From Parcubacteria group bacterium (GTDB lineage Bacteria > Patescibacteria > Paceibacteria > SW-4-49-11): DNA of 64,000 nucleotides. Within the stretch, counting starts at the first letter, position 1, and each line of letters begins with the position of its first letter. The translations under genes and the position numbers were made by a program. Below the pieces are notes generated by a model. The model was not told where the DNA came from. It saw nothing but the letters and a program-made list of their open reading frames with translations, and did no database searches. Shown here in pieces: positions 33,517 to 43,600 of this stretch. The stretch spans positions 1 to 64,000 of the forward strand of contig CALRBF010000004.1 of assembly GCA_943354045.1 (NCBI GenBank), written 5' to 3'.

Positions 33517-34071
33517 TTATTTTATTGCAATATATAATAGTATTGCCCATAATCCAAACCAAGCGGCAAGAGTGATAGCCCAAGCATTAAATGATTTGAT
33601 AGGGAATTGGATAAATCCTTGCCTGCGATTAAGATCAACCAAAATAAGAGAAGCAAAAGTTGCAGAGATACAAGATACAATACACCATGGGCAAATAGCT
33701 CCAATTTCAAAAAAGGCAAGATAAGTCCAAATATAGGATATAATAACAGCAGGAAATGTTAATGACATTGCAATCAGCATAAAAGGCTTGGATAATTGTG
33801 TATGAGTCAATAAATATAATACCGTAAGCCAAGCCATAGGCCAACCAATCATACCAATCCAGGAATTGGGAAATCCAAACATGGTAGCATATTGACTACC
33901 CATTACTTTGCCACAATCAATCCAAGCATTAATACTACATCCTGGTGTATAAAGTGGGTTTTTGAGGATGAGATATTTTTCAAAACTAATAATAAAGGCA
34001 GCTCCAAATCCGGTAATAGAGAAAAATAATAATAAAATACTATGAGGGAAATATAAGATTTTTTTAAACAT
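33517..34071 (-). CDS. VKOR-family disulfide-forming membrane protein
   Basis: A 184-residue integral membrane protein with four to five helices. The active-site CxxC is ICPWCIVSC, and the loop pair is CSINAWIDCGKVMGSQYATMFGFPNSWIGMIGW, both typical of bacterial vitamin K epoxide reductase homologues. These reoxidise a DsbA-like partner outside the membrane using quinone. No thioredoxin domain is fused and no DsbA is in the window. Candidate clients are the Cys-containing surface proteins at the window ends. The gene is convergent with the M3 peptidase and divergent from the 16S unit. Confidence 0.9.
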   Translation of the reverse strand: MFKKILYFPHSILLLFFSITGFGAAFIISFEKYLILKNPLYTPGCSINAWIDCGKVMGSQYATMFGFPNSWIGMIGWPMAWLTVLYLLTHTQLSKPFMLIAMSLTFPAVIISYIWTYLAFFEIGAICPWCIVSCISATFASLILVDLNRRQGFIQFPIKSFNAWAITLAAWFGLWAILLYIAIK

Positions 34072-34192
34072 AATAAGGTAATATATATAATCAAATATAG
34101 TATATCATACTGATTATTAGGTTACAAAAGAGAATAAATTAATCTAAAATAGAAGGGGTTTTTATTAAATATATTTTTAACGCACTAATATC

Positions 34193-34221
34193 TTGACAAG
34201 AGTCTTGAAATCTAGTATTAT
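34193..34221 (+). promoter_or_regulatory. Promoter of the 16S rRNA gene
   Basis: TTGACA (34193-34198), 17 bases, TATTAT (34216-34221). It is the only strong promoter between the divergent VKOR gene and the rRNA. The leader of about 128 bases carries the hairpin CTTACAA/TTGTAAG (34268-34288). Confidence 0.8.
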
Positions 34222-34323
34222 AGACATACGTCTGATTAAAAAGACAGAACATTCACAATTCAATCAACTTACAACCAAAAATTGTAAGGTTCAATAACTA
34301 TTCCTTTATAGTAAACAAGAAAA

Positions 34324-34353
34324 AAGTAGATGTTTTTTAGGAACAATCTGACG
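34324..34353 (+). other. 5' arm of the pre-16S processing stem
   Basis: These 30 bases pair with 35964-35993: a perfect 12-bp core AACAATCTGACG with CGTCAGATTGTT, then 15 further pairs (one G-T) and two mismatches. The helix would bring the 16S ends together for RNase III-type cleavage. Confidence 0.9.
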
Positions 34354-34355
34354 TT

Positions 34356-35863
<1,508 letters not shown>

Positions 35864-35872
35864 AAGGATATG

Positions 35873-35961
35873 CCTGTTGAAGTAATTCAACAAGGAATGG
35901 TCGGTCAAGATGTAAATCTTGATACTTTTACACCAACAAATCCTTATCTTTTGAGATAAGG
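35873..35961 (+). other. Three successive hairpins in the 16S trailer
   Basis: TGTTGAA-GTAA-TTCAACA (35875-35892), TCAAGAT-GTAA-ATCTTGA (35905-35922) and CCTTATCT-TTTG-AGATAAGG (35942-35961). All three are perfect 7-8 bp stems with four-base loops. They lie between the mature 3' end and the processing stem. Confidence 0.75.
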
Positions 35962-35963
35962 TG

Positions 35964-35993
35964 CGTCAGATTGTTACTAAAAGACATGTACTT
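35964..35993 (+). other. 3' arm of the pre-16S processing stem
   Basis: Complement of 34324-34353. It begins two bases after the third trailer hairpin and lies before the terminator, so the whole stem belongs to one transcript. Confidence 0.9.
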
Positions 35994-36027
35994 GAATAAT
36001 TATTGAATAGATTGACTCGTGTATAAT

Positions 36028-36066
36028 AAAACAGATTTCTCTTATTAGGGGGATCTGTTTTATTTT
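36028..36066 (+). terminator. Terminator of the 16S rRNA unit
   Basis: AAAACAGAT pairs with ATCTGTTTT, extended inward by TTCTC against GGGGG with wobbles, with loop TTATTA, then ATTTTA. It ends the transcript about 165 bases after the mature 16S. Confidence 0.85.
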
Positions 36067-36095
36067 AGATAAGAATGGTGTATAATACTTTTATT

Positions 36096-37649
36096 ATGGT
36101 AAAAAAATTAAAGTTATTATTTCCGGCCTCAACCCTTGTATATGCTACTGGGTCATTGGTTATATTGAGTATTTTATCTCGTATTTTAGGTTTAGTCAGG
36201 GATAGATTATTAACCAGTACTATTCCACTATCAGAGCTAGATTCGTATTTTTCGGCTTTCCGTATTCCAGATTTTTTATATAATATTTTAATTTTAGGTA
36301 CATTATCTAGTGCTTTTATCCCTCTATTTAGTAAATTAATTAATCGCAAAGACAAATCAGAAGAGGCACAGGCATTAATAAATGATGTATTATTAATAAT
36401 TGGACTTCTAATGGGGTTATTGTCTTTCTCAATGATAGTCTTCGCTCCCTATTTAGTGAAAATTGTAGCCATCTCATATGATAATGAGAAATTTATAAAT
36501 ACAGTAAATTTAACCCGTATTATGGCAATATCCCCCTTAATATTTAGTATATCAAGTATTTTATCTAGTGTATTAAATGCTTATAAAAAATTTATTATCG
36601 TAGCTTTTGGACCATTATTATATAATATCGGAATTATTATTGGTATTGTATATTTGTATCCTATTTGGGGAATAGCGGGACTTGGATATGGAGTTATTTT
36701 GGGAGCAATATTGCATCTTTTAATACAAATTCCAAGTATCTTGAAGCTCAATATTCGATTGCAAATAAGTACTAATATTCATATCAAAAACTTAAAGAGA
36801 TTATGGAAATTATATTGGCCAAGACTTTTGGTGATTGATACGGCTATGATTAGCTTATTTATCGGTACCATTATAGCCTCTACAAGAGAGAATGCGGTTA
36901 CTTACTTTACTTTGGCTTTTAATCTTAATACTTTACCTTTAGGGATTATTGCCTTATCTTTTGCAACAGCTATATTTCCATTTTTAACTGAGGCCTATGC
37001 AAAAAAGGATGAAAAAGCTTTTAGAGATTATGTTATAGGTGGTATTGCAAAAAATTTATTAATATTAATTCCTGTGATGATGCTTATGCTCAATTTTAGA
37101 GCTCAATTAGTACGTATTGTATATGGAGGTGGAGATTTTCCTTGGGAGGCCACGCGTATTACTTATGATACATTCACTATATTGGCTTTATCTATACCAT
37201 TTCAAGGGCTTATCCCATTATTTAGTAGAGCATTATTTGCTCGCCATGACACCAAAACTCCAACCATAGTAGGTATTATTAGTATGATATTGAATATATT
37301 TTTAGCTTTGATTTTGAGTCATTATTGGGGTGTGCAAGGAGTGGCTGCAGCCTTTTCTATTACTATTATTGCAACCTGTCTGATATATGGAGCTATTATA
37401 TTTAAAACTATTAATCATGGGAGTATTATACGCACTATGCGATACGGTATACAAATTGGTATTTGGTCACTTGGAATGGTAGCTATTGCATATGGATTAA
37501 AGCATTTAATTGGAAATATATGGGGAACAGATACTACCTTAGCTTTGATTTTACAGGTACTCGGATCCTCCATACCAGCTCTTGCAATTTATGCTTTTAT
37601 CACCTGGAAACTGGGACTCACAAAAGTATTATTGAGGAAAAAAGAGTAA
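36096..37649 (+). CDS. murJ: Lipid II flippase MurJ
   Basis: A 517-residue MOP-superfamily membrane protein with about 14 helices that moves lipid II across the membrane. Family landmarks: SLVILSILSRILGLVRDRLL at the start, DSYFSAFRIPDFLYNIL, LSSAFIPLFSKL, and PFQGLIPLFSRALFARHDTKTP in the middle. I place the start at the ATG 36096 (MVKKLKLLF), seven codons inside the longest frame, because TATAAT at 36081-36086 would start transcription close to it. Together with MurB it supports a peptidoglycan wall. Confidence 0.93.
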   Translation: MVKKLKLLFPASTLVYATGSLVILSILSRILGLVRDRLLTSTIPLSELDSYFSAFRIPDFLYNILILGTLSSAFIPLFSKLINRKDKSEEAQALINDVLLIIGLLMGLLSFSMIVFAPYLVKIVAISYDNEKFINTVNLTRIMAISPLIFSISSILSSVLNAYKKFIIVAFGPLLYNIGIIIGIVYLYPIWGIAGLGYGVILGAILHLLIQIPSILKLNIRLQISTNIHIKNLKRLWKLYWPRLLVIDTAMISLFIGTIIASTRENAVTYFTLAFNLNTLPLGIIALSFATAIFPFLTEAYAKKDEKAFRDYVIGGIAKNLLILIPVMMLMLNFRAQLVRIVYGGGDFPWEATRITYDTFTILALSIPFQGLIPLFSRALFARHDTKTPTIVGIISMILNIFLALILSHYWGVQGVAAAFSITIIATCLIYGAIIFKTINHGSIIRTMRYGIQIGIWSLGMVAIAYGLKHLIGNIWGTDTTLALILQVLGSSIPALAIYAFITWKLGLTKVLLRKKE

Positions 37650-37654
37650 AATAT

Positions 37655-37683
37655 TTGACAAAAAGACTATTGTATAATATAAC
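37655..37683 (+). promoter_or_regulatory. Promoter of the small membrane-protein gene at 37707
   Basis: TTGACA (37655-37660), 17 bases, TATAAC (37678-37683). A better TATAAT at 37673 would leave only 12 bases of spacing. Confidence 0.55.
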
Positions 37684-37706
37684 AAGTATACTTTCTGTAC
37701 ATTGTT

Positions 37707-37922
37707 ATGACTTTTATATCTAAATTAGTGACTAAGTTGTTCCCCTTTTTAAAGAGCGACCCAATGAGTTTATTTTATATTCGTAATATCCCAGTTGCTC
37801 TTATAATAGGAGTATTAGTATATTGCTTGAGTGGACCATTTCTGATTAAACTTATAGTTTGGTTGGTCTGTGGTGGTGATATAATATTTGCAATATGGCT
37901 CCTTTTCGATAAAAACTCATAA
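37707..37922 (+). CDS. Small two-helix membrane protein of unknown function
   Basis: 71 residues with two hydrophobic segments (about 28-45 and 48-66), separated by a short turn containing Gly and Pro. The N-terminus is amphipathic with Lys residues (SKLVTKLFPFLKSD). It has its own promoter and a terminator overlapping its stop, so it is a monocistronic unit, which argues that it is a real gene. No family recognised. Confidence 0.65.
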   Translation: MTFISKLVTKLFPFLKSDPMSLFYIRNIPVALIIGVLVYCLSGPFLIKLIVWLVCGGDIIFAIWLLFDKNS

Positions 37923-37947
37923 CCGAGCCCCTTGATGGTGTTCGGTT
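37920..37947 (+). terminator. Terminator after the 71-residue membrane protein gene
   Basis: AACCGAGC-C-CC pairs with GG-T-GTTCGGTT around loop TTGAT, with one C-T mismatch and one G-T wobble, followed by TTTTTCTTT. The stem overlaps the last base pair of the TAA stop. Confidence 0.8.
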
Positions 37948-37957
37948 TTTTCTTTAG

Positions 37958-37986
37958 TTGTAAAATATCCAAATTTTAGCTATAAT
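37958..37986 (+). promoter_or_regulatory. Promoter of lepA, very close to the start codon
   Basis: TTGTAA (37958-37963), 17 bases, TATAAT (37981-37986). Transcription would begin around 37992-37994, and the ATG is at 37996, so the mRNA should be leaderless or nearly so. Confidence 0.65.
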
Positions 37987-37995
37987 AAAGGATAT

Positions 37996-39789
37996 ATGCA
38001 ATATATCCGTAATTTTAGTATTATCGCCCATATCGATCATGGCAAATCAACTTTGTCTGATCGTATTTTAGAATTAACTCATACCGTTGAAAAGCGTAAT
38101 ATGAAAGCTCAACTACTTGATTCTATGGAATTAGAGCGAGAGCGTGGTATTACTATCAAAATGCAACCAGTTCGGGTTAAATATACCCATCAAGGTCAAG
38201 AATATATTCTGAATTTGATTGATACTCCAGGACATGTAGATTTCTCTTATGAGGTTTCACGCAGTCTTGCGGCAGTTGAGGGAGCGATTTTATTGGTGGA
38301 CGCCACTCAGGGTATACAAGCTCAAACCATTGCCAATGTATATTTAGCTATAGATCAAGATTTGGTGATTATACCTGTTGTAAATAAAGTGGATTTGCCA
38401 CATGCTCGAGTAGCTGAAGTAAAACAGGAAATATGTGAATTATTGGGAGTACAGGAATCTGAAATTTTAGAAATATCAGGTAAAACAGGACAGGGAGTAC
38501 TTGAATTATTAGATAGAGTTATTGCTGAAATCCCATCCCCAAAAACTAATGCATCTAATCCCAATGATTTTAGAGCTTTAATTTTTGATTCAGCATTTGA
38601 CTCTTATAAAGGAGTAATTGCTCATATTCGAGTAGTAGATGGTGAAATACATACTGCTGATGCAATCAAAATGTTAGCAAAAAAACAAGAGGCGCAGGCT
38701 CTTGAAATTGGAGTATTTACCCCACAAATGACAAAATTAGATATATTATCTGCAGGAAGTATTGGTTATATTGCAACGGGACTTAAAAATGTGGAAAATG
38801 TAAGAGTAGGGGATACTATTGTAAAATTCCCTGAAGGGCAAGAATTACAACCTTTGGCTGAATATTTGGAACCGGTGCCTGTGGTCTATGCTAGTATTTT
38901 TGTAGAAAGTACGGAAGAATATCCCATATTGCGGGATGCTCTGAATAAATTACAATTATCGGACTCTTCTCTTGTATTCGAACCTGAATCCAAAGAAGCT
39001 CTTGGGAAGGGATTTCGGTGTGGATTTTTGGGAATGCTTCATCTTGATATTATTACCGAGCGTCTTCGCCGAGAATATGAATTAGAGCTTATTATTAGTA
39101 CTCCATCTGTAGCTTATATTGTGGAGCAAACCAATGGGGATATTTATACGATTTATTCTGCTTCAGATTTTCCAGATAATACTAAATTAGCTCGTATATT
39201 GGAGCCTTTTGTGAGGCTTGAAATTATGACTCCCAAAGAATATATTGGAGCTGTAATGGATTTATTGCAAAAAAGGCGTGGACAATTTATTAATACTCGC
39301 TATATTGGAGAAGATAGGGCGATTATAGAATATCAAATCCCCTTAGCTAAGGTTATTGTAGACTTTTATGATGTATTAAAAAGCATAACTTCAGGATATG
39401 CCTCAGTTAATTATTATCCTCTTGAGCCTCAAGAAGCTCAAGTAGTTAAATTAGATATTATGGTAGCAGGAGAATCTCAAGAGGCTCTATCTCATATTGT
39501 TTATAAAGATGAGGCTCATGATGAAGGTAAGCGTATTGTTCATAGATTAAAACAATCCCTTCCCCGACAACAATACTCAGTTGCGCTACAAGCTTCAATT
39601 GGAGGTACTATTGTTGCCCGCGAAACATTATCAGCTTTTCGTAAAGATGTTATTGCAAAATTATATGGGGGAGACAGAACTCGTAAGGATAAATTACTTA
39701 AGAAACAAAAAGAAGGAAAAAAACGTATGCGTGATACAGCGCGTATTCATATTCCAAAAGAAGTGTATTTAGAGGTTTTGAAGCGTTAA
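37996..39789 (+). CDS. lepA: Elongation factor 4 (LepA)
   Basis: A 597-residue ribosomal GTPase thought to act on stalled or mistranslocated ribosomes or in initiation and subunit assembly. G motifs: AHIDHGKSTL (G1), RERGITI (G2), DTPGHVDF (G3), NKVDLP (G4), SGKTGQG (G5). Domain II and the EF-G-like domains follow. The LepA-specific C-terminal domain ends with GGDRTRKDKLLKKQKEGKKRMR. Length matches the E. coli protein. Confidence 0.97.
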   Translation: MQYIRNFSIIAHIDHGKSTLSDRILELTHTVEKRNMKAQLLDSMELERERGITIKMQPVRVKYTHQGQEYILNLIDTPGHVDFSYEVSRSLAAVEGAILLVDATQGIQAQTIANVYLAIDQDLVIIPVVNKVDLPHARVAEVKQEICELLGVQESEILEISGKTGQGVLELLDRVIAEIPSPKTNASNPNDFRALIFDSAFDSYKGVIAHIRVVDGEIHTADAIKMLAKKQEAQALEIGVFTPQMTKLDILSAGSIGYIATGLKNVENVRVGDTIVKFPEGQELQPLAEYLEPVPVVYASIFVESTEEYPILRDALNKLQLSDSSLVFEPESKEALGKGFRCGFLGMLHLDIITERLRREYELELIISTPSVAYIVEQTNGDIYTIYSASDFPDNTKLARILEPFVRLEIMTPKEYIGAVMDLLQKRRGQFINTRYIGEDRAIIEYQIPLAKVIVDFYDVLKSITSGYASVNYYPLEPQEAQVVKLDIMVAGESQEALSHIVYKDEAHDEGKRIVHRLKQSLPRQQYSVALQASIGGTIVARETLSAFRKDVIAKLYGGDRTRKDKLLKKQKEGKKRMRDTARIHIPKEVYLEVLKR

Positions 39790-39799
39790 ATAGGGGGTA

Positions 39800-39828
39800 T
39801 TGTATTATTTGTAGGGAAGGTATATAAT
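39800..39828 (+). promoter_or_regulatory. Promoter of lemA-htpX
   Basis: TTGTAT (39800-39805), 17 bases, TATAAT (39823-39828). The expected leader is about 24 bases. Confidence 0.6.
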
Positions 39829-39858
39829 AATAGAGAAATAATAGTTAATAATATATAT

Positions 39859-40413
39859 ATGACAATCCCAATTTTGATACTTATCGCAATTGTAATTATT
39901 ATCCTTTTTTATGCTATTTCCCTTTATAATACCTTTGTTTCTTTAAGACAGAAAGTTGCTGAGGCTTGGGCAGATATTGATGTGCAATTAAAGCGGCGCT
40001 ATGATCTTATTCCTAATTTAGTAGAAACAGTAAAGGGTTATGCTTCTCATGAATCTGGAGTATTCGAAGAGGTTACTAAAGCTCGTACACAAGCTATACA
40101 GGCTACAGGTTTAGAGCAAAAAGCAGAGGCTGAAAATGTATTGTCAGGTACTTTAAAAAGTCTCTTTGCAGTATCTGAAGCTTATCCAGATTTGAAGGCA
40201 AATCAAAACTTTTTAGAATTACAGAGAGAGCTTAGTGATACAGAAAATAAAATTCAGGCTGCCCGAAGATTTTATAATAGTATTGTATTATCTCTTAATA
40301 CTAAGGTAGAAAGTTTTCCTGATAGTTTTATTGCATCTTCTTTTGGATTTGAGAAGAAAGAATATTTTGAAATTGCTGAAGCTGAAAAAGAAGTGGTAAA
40401 GGTCTCATTCTAA
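39859..40413 (+). CDS. lemA: LemA family protein
   Basis: A 184-residue protein with one N-terminal membrane helix (about 3-25) and a four-helix extracellular or periplasmic bundle. Conserved stretches include VAEAWADIDVQLKRRYDLIPNLVETVKGYASHE, LKANQNFLELQRELSDTENKI and ARRFYNSIVLSLNTKVESFP. Its biochemical role is unknown. It is commonly encoded next to an HtpX-type protease, as here. Confidence 0.94.
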   Translation: MTIPILILIAIVIIILFYAISLYNTFVSLRQKVAEAWADIDVQLKRRYDLIPNLVETVKGYASHESGVFEEVTKARTQAIQATGLEQKAEAENVLSGTLKSLFAVSEAYPDLKANQNFLELQRELSDTENKIQAARRFYNSIVLSLNTKVESFPDSFIASSFGFEKKEYFEIAEAEKEVVKVSF

Positions 40414-40432
40414 ATGATAACACAGAATTTAT

Positions 40433-41344
40433 ATGACCTTATATGATCATAAAGATCAGAATATTCGAAAAACCTGGGTATTAATGACAATATTTATTGC
40501 AGTTGTTGTTGGGATAGCTTGGGTGTTTAGTTATACCTTGGATAGTCCTAGTATTTTTGTATGGGCCTTGATTGGCAGCTTATTCATGAATGTGATATCT
40601 TATTGGTATTCTGATAGCATTGTGCTTTCAATATCTAATGCACAGCCTATAGATACTAATAACCCAGAAGGAAAACGTATATATCGCCTTTTGGAAAATT
40701 TAGCTATTACTGCTGGATTACCGACACCTAAATTGTACATTATCAATGATACCGCTATGAATGCTTTTGCAACAGGGCGTAATCCAGAGCACTCGGCTAT
40801 TGCACTCACTACTGGTATTATATCAAGATTAGAGCAATCTGAATTAGAGGGGGTTATTGCTCATGAATTATCTCATATTGGAAATCGTGATACTTTAATT
40901 CAAACTATATCTGTAGTGTTAGTAGGATTAGTAGCCTTACTTGCTGATTGGTTTTTACGTATTAGTTTTTGGAGAGGTTTTGGGGGAAGAAGTGATAATA
41001 ATGATAATGGACAATTAGGGATTATATTAGGTGTAGTAGCTATTGTACTCGCAATCTTAGCACCTATTTTTGTGCAATTATTGCATTTAGCAATTTCTCG
41101 TAAAAGAGAATATTTAGCTGATGCGAGTGGGGCTTTGCTTACTCGATACCCCGAGGGGCTTGCGAGTGCCTTAGATAAAATAAGTAATGACACTGAGCCT
41201 TTAGAGGTTGCTAATAGAGCTACAGCTCATTTATTTATTTCAAATCCATTAAAAGGTGGGGGGGTAAAGGATTTGTTCTCCACACATCCTCCCATTAATA
41301 AGCGTATAGAAGCCCTGCGTGGAATGGACATAGATACAGTATAA
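40433..41344 (+). CDS. htpX: HtpX-type M48 membrane zinc protease
   Basis: A 303-residue membrane protease for damaged membrane proteins. Two N-terminal helices precede the catalytic domain with the zinc motif HELSH (144-148) in VIAHELSHIGNRD. A further helix pair follows, and the third zinc-ligand region is REYLADASGALLTRYPEGLASALDKI. THPPINKRIEALRGM near the C-terminus is typical. It is coupled to lemA (19-base gap). Confidence 0.95.
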   Translation: MTLYDHKDQNIRKTWVLMTIFIAVVVGIAWVFSYTLDSPSIFVWALIGSLFMNVISYWYSDSIVLSISNAQPIDTNNPEGKRIYRLLENLAITAGLPTPKLYIINDTAMNAFATGRNPEHSAIALTTGIISRLEQSELEGVIAHELSHIGNRDTLIQTISVVLVGLVALLADWFLRISFWRGFGGRSDNNDNGQLGIILGVVAIVLAILAPIFVQLLHLAISRKREYLADASGALLTRYPEGLASALDKISNDTEPLEVANRATAHLFISNPLKGGGVKDLFSTHPPINKRIEALRGMDIDTV

Positions 41345-41355
41345 TAATAAATTTT

Positions 41356-42783
41356 ATGGATAAAATATTTAAAAGGACAAAAATTGTTAGTACTCTTAGC
41401 CCTCGTGTAGCCACAGAGGAGTCTTTAACAGAATTTATTAAAGCAGGAGCGAATGTATTTCGGTTAAATTTTTCTCATGGGAGCTATGAGGAATATACTC
41501 AAATGATTCAAACTATTAAAAAAGTACGTAAAGATTTATCTCTTCCGGTAGCTATTTTGCAGGATTTACAAGGACCAAGAGTAAGAGTGGGGGCTCTTAG
41601 TAATCCATTAGATATTGTAGTGGGAGACACTATATATATTACGAATGATACAAATATATATCATTTTGAAGAAGGAGTTAAAGTATTACCAATTGATCAT
41701 GATTTAAGTTCTATTTTAAAACCGGGTGAAACAGTATTAATAGAAGATGGATTAATTGAACTATTAGTATTGGAATCGCTTCCTGACCAACAATATACTA
41801 TTGCTGAGGCAAAAACAAATTCTCAGATTAAAGGAAGAAAAGGAGTTAATTTCCCTGGTAGTTCCGTTAATTTCCCTGTTATCACTGATAAAGATAAAGC
41901 TGATTTGAGCTTTGGTTTGCAGCAAGGAGTTGATTTTATTGCGATGTCTTTTGTTCGCTCAGCCCAAGATATTAAAGAATTAAGAAAATTAATTGAATCA
42001 GATCCCAATAAAACTAATAATCCTCTTATTATTGCAAAAATTGAAAAACCTGATGCAGTAGATCAAATTGACTCTATTATGGATGAAGTTGATGGTATTA
42101 TGGTGGCAAGAGGAGATTTAGGTATTGAGGTTCAAGCTGAAAGAGTCCCCATTATTCAAAAACATATTATTGAACTTGCTCTACTTAAAGGAAAGCGTGT
42201 AATTGTTGCAACTCAAATGTTAGATTCTATGATTCGCAACCCTCGTCCAACTCGAGCCGAAGTTTCGGATGTCGCTAATGCGGTTATTGATCATACCGAT
42301 GCAGTGATGTTGTCTGGGGAGACTTCAGGAGGAGCATATCCTCTAGAAGCAGTATTAATGATGCAAAGAATTATTACTGCAACAGAAGAATCATCATATG
42401 ATAATTTTTTGGATGAATATATTGCAGGAGATGATTATAAAAATATTTATCGAGAACTTGCTTATGGTGCTCAGCATTTAGCCAGAGCTAGTGAAGTAGA
42501 TGGAATTATTATTATTGATAAAGAAGGAAAAGGTGTTGCTGAATATATGTCTCAATTTAGAGCGGAAATTCCTGTATTTGTTATTACAGAAAATCAAGAA
42601 TACTTTTATCATACTGCTTTAACTTGGGGGGTAATAGGATTATTACAAAAAGATAATAATCCTTATCAGCTAATTCAGAATATTCGCCAAGATCATTTTG
42701 ATATTAATGTTGATGGGCATTACTTTGTAGTGGTGGATATTAGTGAGGTCGGAAGAGAATCTATACAGATGTTTTTTGTATAA
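41356..42783 (+). CDS. pyk: Pyruvate kinase
   Basis: A 475-residue enzyme making pyruvate and ATP from phosphoenolpyruvate. Recognisable: RTKIVSTLSPRV, RLNFSHGSYEEY, LQDLQGPRVRVG, the metal and substrate region IIAKIEKPDAVDQIDSIMDEVDGIMVARGDLGIEV, and RPTRAEVSDVANAVIDHTDAVMLSGETSGGAYP. The last ~120 residues are the shortened allosteric domain. It is a glycolytic step consistent with a fermentative lifestyle; no other glycolytic gene is in the window. Confidence 0.96.
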   Translation: MDKIFKRTKIVSTLSPRVATEESLTEFIKAGANVFRLNFSHGSYEEYTQMIQTIKKVRKDLSLPVAILQDLQGPRVRVGALSNPLDIVVGDTIYITNDTNIYHFEEGVKVLPIDHDLSSILKPGETVLIEDGLIELLVLESLPDQQYTIAEAKTNSQIKGRKGVNFPGSSVNFPVITDKDKADLSFGLQQGVDFIAMSFVRSAQDIKELRKLIESDPNKTNNPLIIAKIEKPDAVDQIDSIMDEVDGIMVARGDLGIEVQAERVPIIQKHIIELALLKGKRVIVATQMLDSMIRNPRPTRAEVSDVANAVIDHTDAVMLSGETSGGAYPLEAVLMMQRIITATEESSYDNFLDEYIAGDDYKNIYRELAYGAQHLARASEVDGIIIIDKEGKGVAEYMSQFRAEIPVFVITENQEYFYHTALTWGVIGLLQKDNNPYQLIQNIRQDHFDINVDGHYFVVVDISEVGRESIQMFFV

Positions 42784-42786
42784 ATT

Positions 42787-42815
42787 TTGACAAGACAGCA
42801 AATATAAGGTAATAT
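42787..42815 (+). promoter_or_regulatory. Promoter of secE-nusG
   Basis: TTGACA (42787-42792), 17 bases, TAATAT (42810-42815), starting just after the pyk stop. Confidence 0.75.
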
Positions 42816-42838
42816 TAAAATTACTATTGAAGAATATT

Positions 42839-43021
42839 ATGATAGCACCAATACAATATATTAAAGAGTCCCAAGTTGAGATCAAAAAAGTTACTTGGCC
42901 AACTCGAGAAAAAGCATTTCAATATACTAGTATTGTTGCTATTATCTCTATTGTCTCTATGATTGTATTAGGTGGATTAGATATATTCTTCAACTTTATT
43001 CTCAAAACATTTATTCTCTAA
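42839..43021 (+). CDS. secE: Preprotein translocase subunit SecE
   Basis: A 60-residue single-helix subunit of the SecYEG channel. The conserved amphipathic segment is ESQVEIKKVTWPTREKAFQYT, followed by one transmembrane helix (about 32-55). The ATG at 42839 is chosen over an in-frame TTG 12 bases upstream. It is paired with nusG as in most bacteria. Confidence 0.93.
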   Translation: MIAPIQYIKESQVEIKKVTWPTREKAFQYTSIVAIISIVSMIVLGGLDIFFNFILKTFIL

Positions 43022-43035
43022 TTTAGACTTTCTAT

Positions 43036-43584
43036 ATGGCAAAGCAACATCCTATTAGTACGGAAAAAAATTGGTATGTTATTCATAGTGTATCAGGACT
43101 AGAAGATAATGTGGCACAAAATTTAAAAAAAAGAATAGAATCTCTTTCTATGGAGGAGTATATCTTTGATGTTGTTGTTCCTAAAGAGAAGAAAATTAAA
43201 ATTAAGAATGGAAAAAGAGTTACAGTAGAAGAGAGAATTTTCCCTGGATATGTGTTTGTAGAAATGATTGTAACAGATAATTCTTGGTATGTGGTGCGAA
43301 ATACTCCCAATGTAACTGGATTTATTGGAGCGGGGACAACCCCAATCCCTGTATCTCCTGATGAAATGCATTTTATTGAAAAGAAAGTAACTAAAGAAGA
43401 GCCTAAATATACTCTTAATATCGATATTGATGATTTGGTCAAAATTACTGATGGACCATTTAAAGATTTTGAAGGAAAAGTATCAGAAGTTGATGAATCA
43501 AAAGGGAAATTGAAGGTATTAGTAAATATGTTTGGAAGAAATACTCCCGTAGAACTTGATTCACTACAAATTAGAAAAGTATAG
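43036..43584 (+). CDS. nusG: Transcription elongation factor NusG
   Basis: A 182-residue factor that binds RNA polymerase and couples it to ribosomes or Rho. The NGN domain starts with NWYVIHSVSGLEDNVAQNLKKRI and includes VFVEMIVTDNSWYVVRNTPNVTGFIG. The KOW domain ends it (VKITDGPFKDFEGKVSEVDESKGKLKVLVNMFGR). rplK-rplA, which usually follow, are elsewhere (14052). The RNHCP gene begins 16 bases after the stop. Confidence 0.97.
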   Translation: MAKQHPISTEKNWYVIHSVSGLEDNVAQNLKKRIESLSMEEYIFDVVVPKEKKIKIKNGKRVTVEERIFPGYVFVEMIVTDNSWYVVRNTPNVTGFIGAGTTPIPVSPDEMHFIEKKVTKEEPKYTLNIDIDDLVKITDGPFKDFEGKVSEVDESKGKLKVLVNMFGRNTPVELDSLQIRKV

Positions 43585-43600
43585 TACTCGATTTGAGTAT

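Noticed and set aside
35864..36027. Possible tRNA in the region after 16S
   Set aside because: No T-loop GTTCGA-like motif, acceptor pairing or CCA-side pattern; the region is explained by three hairpins and the processing stem.
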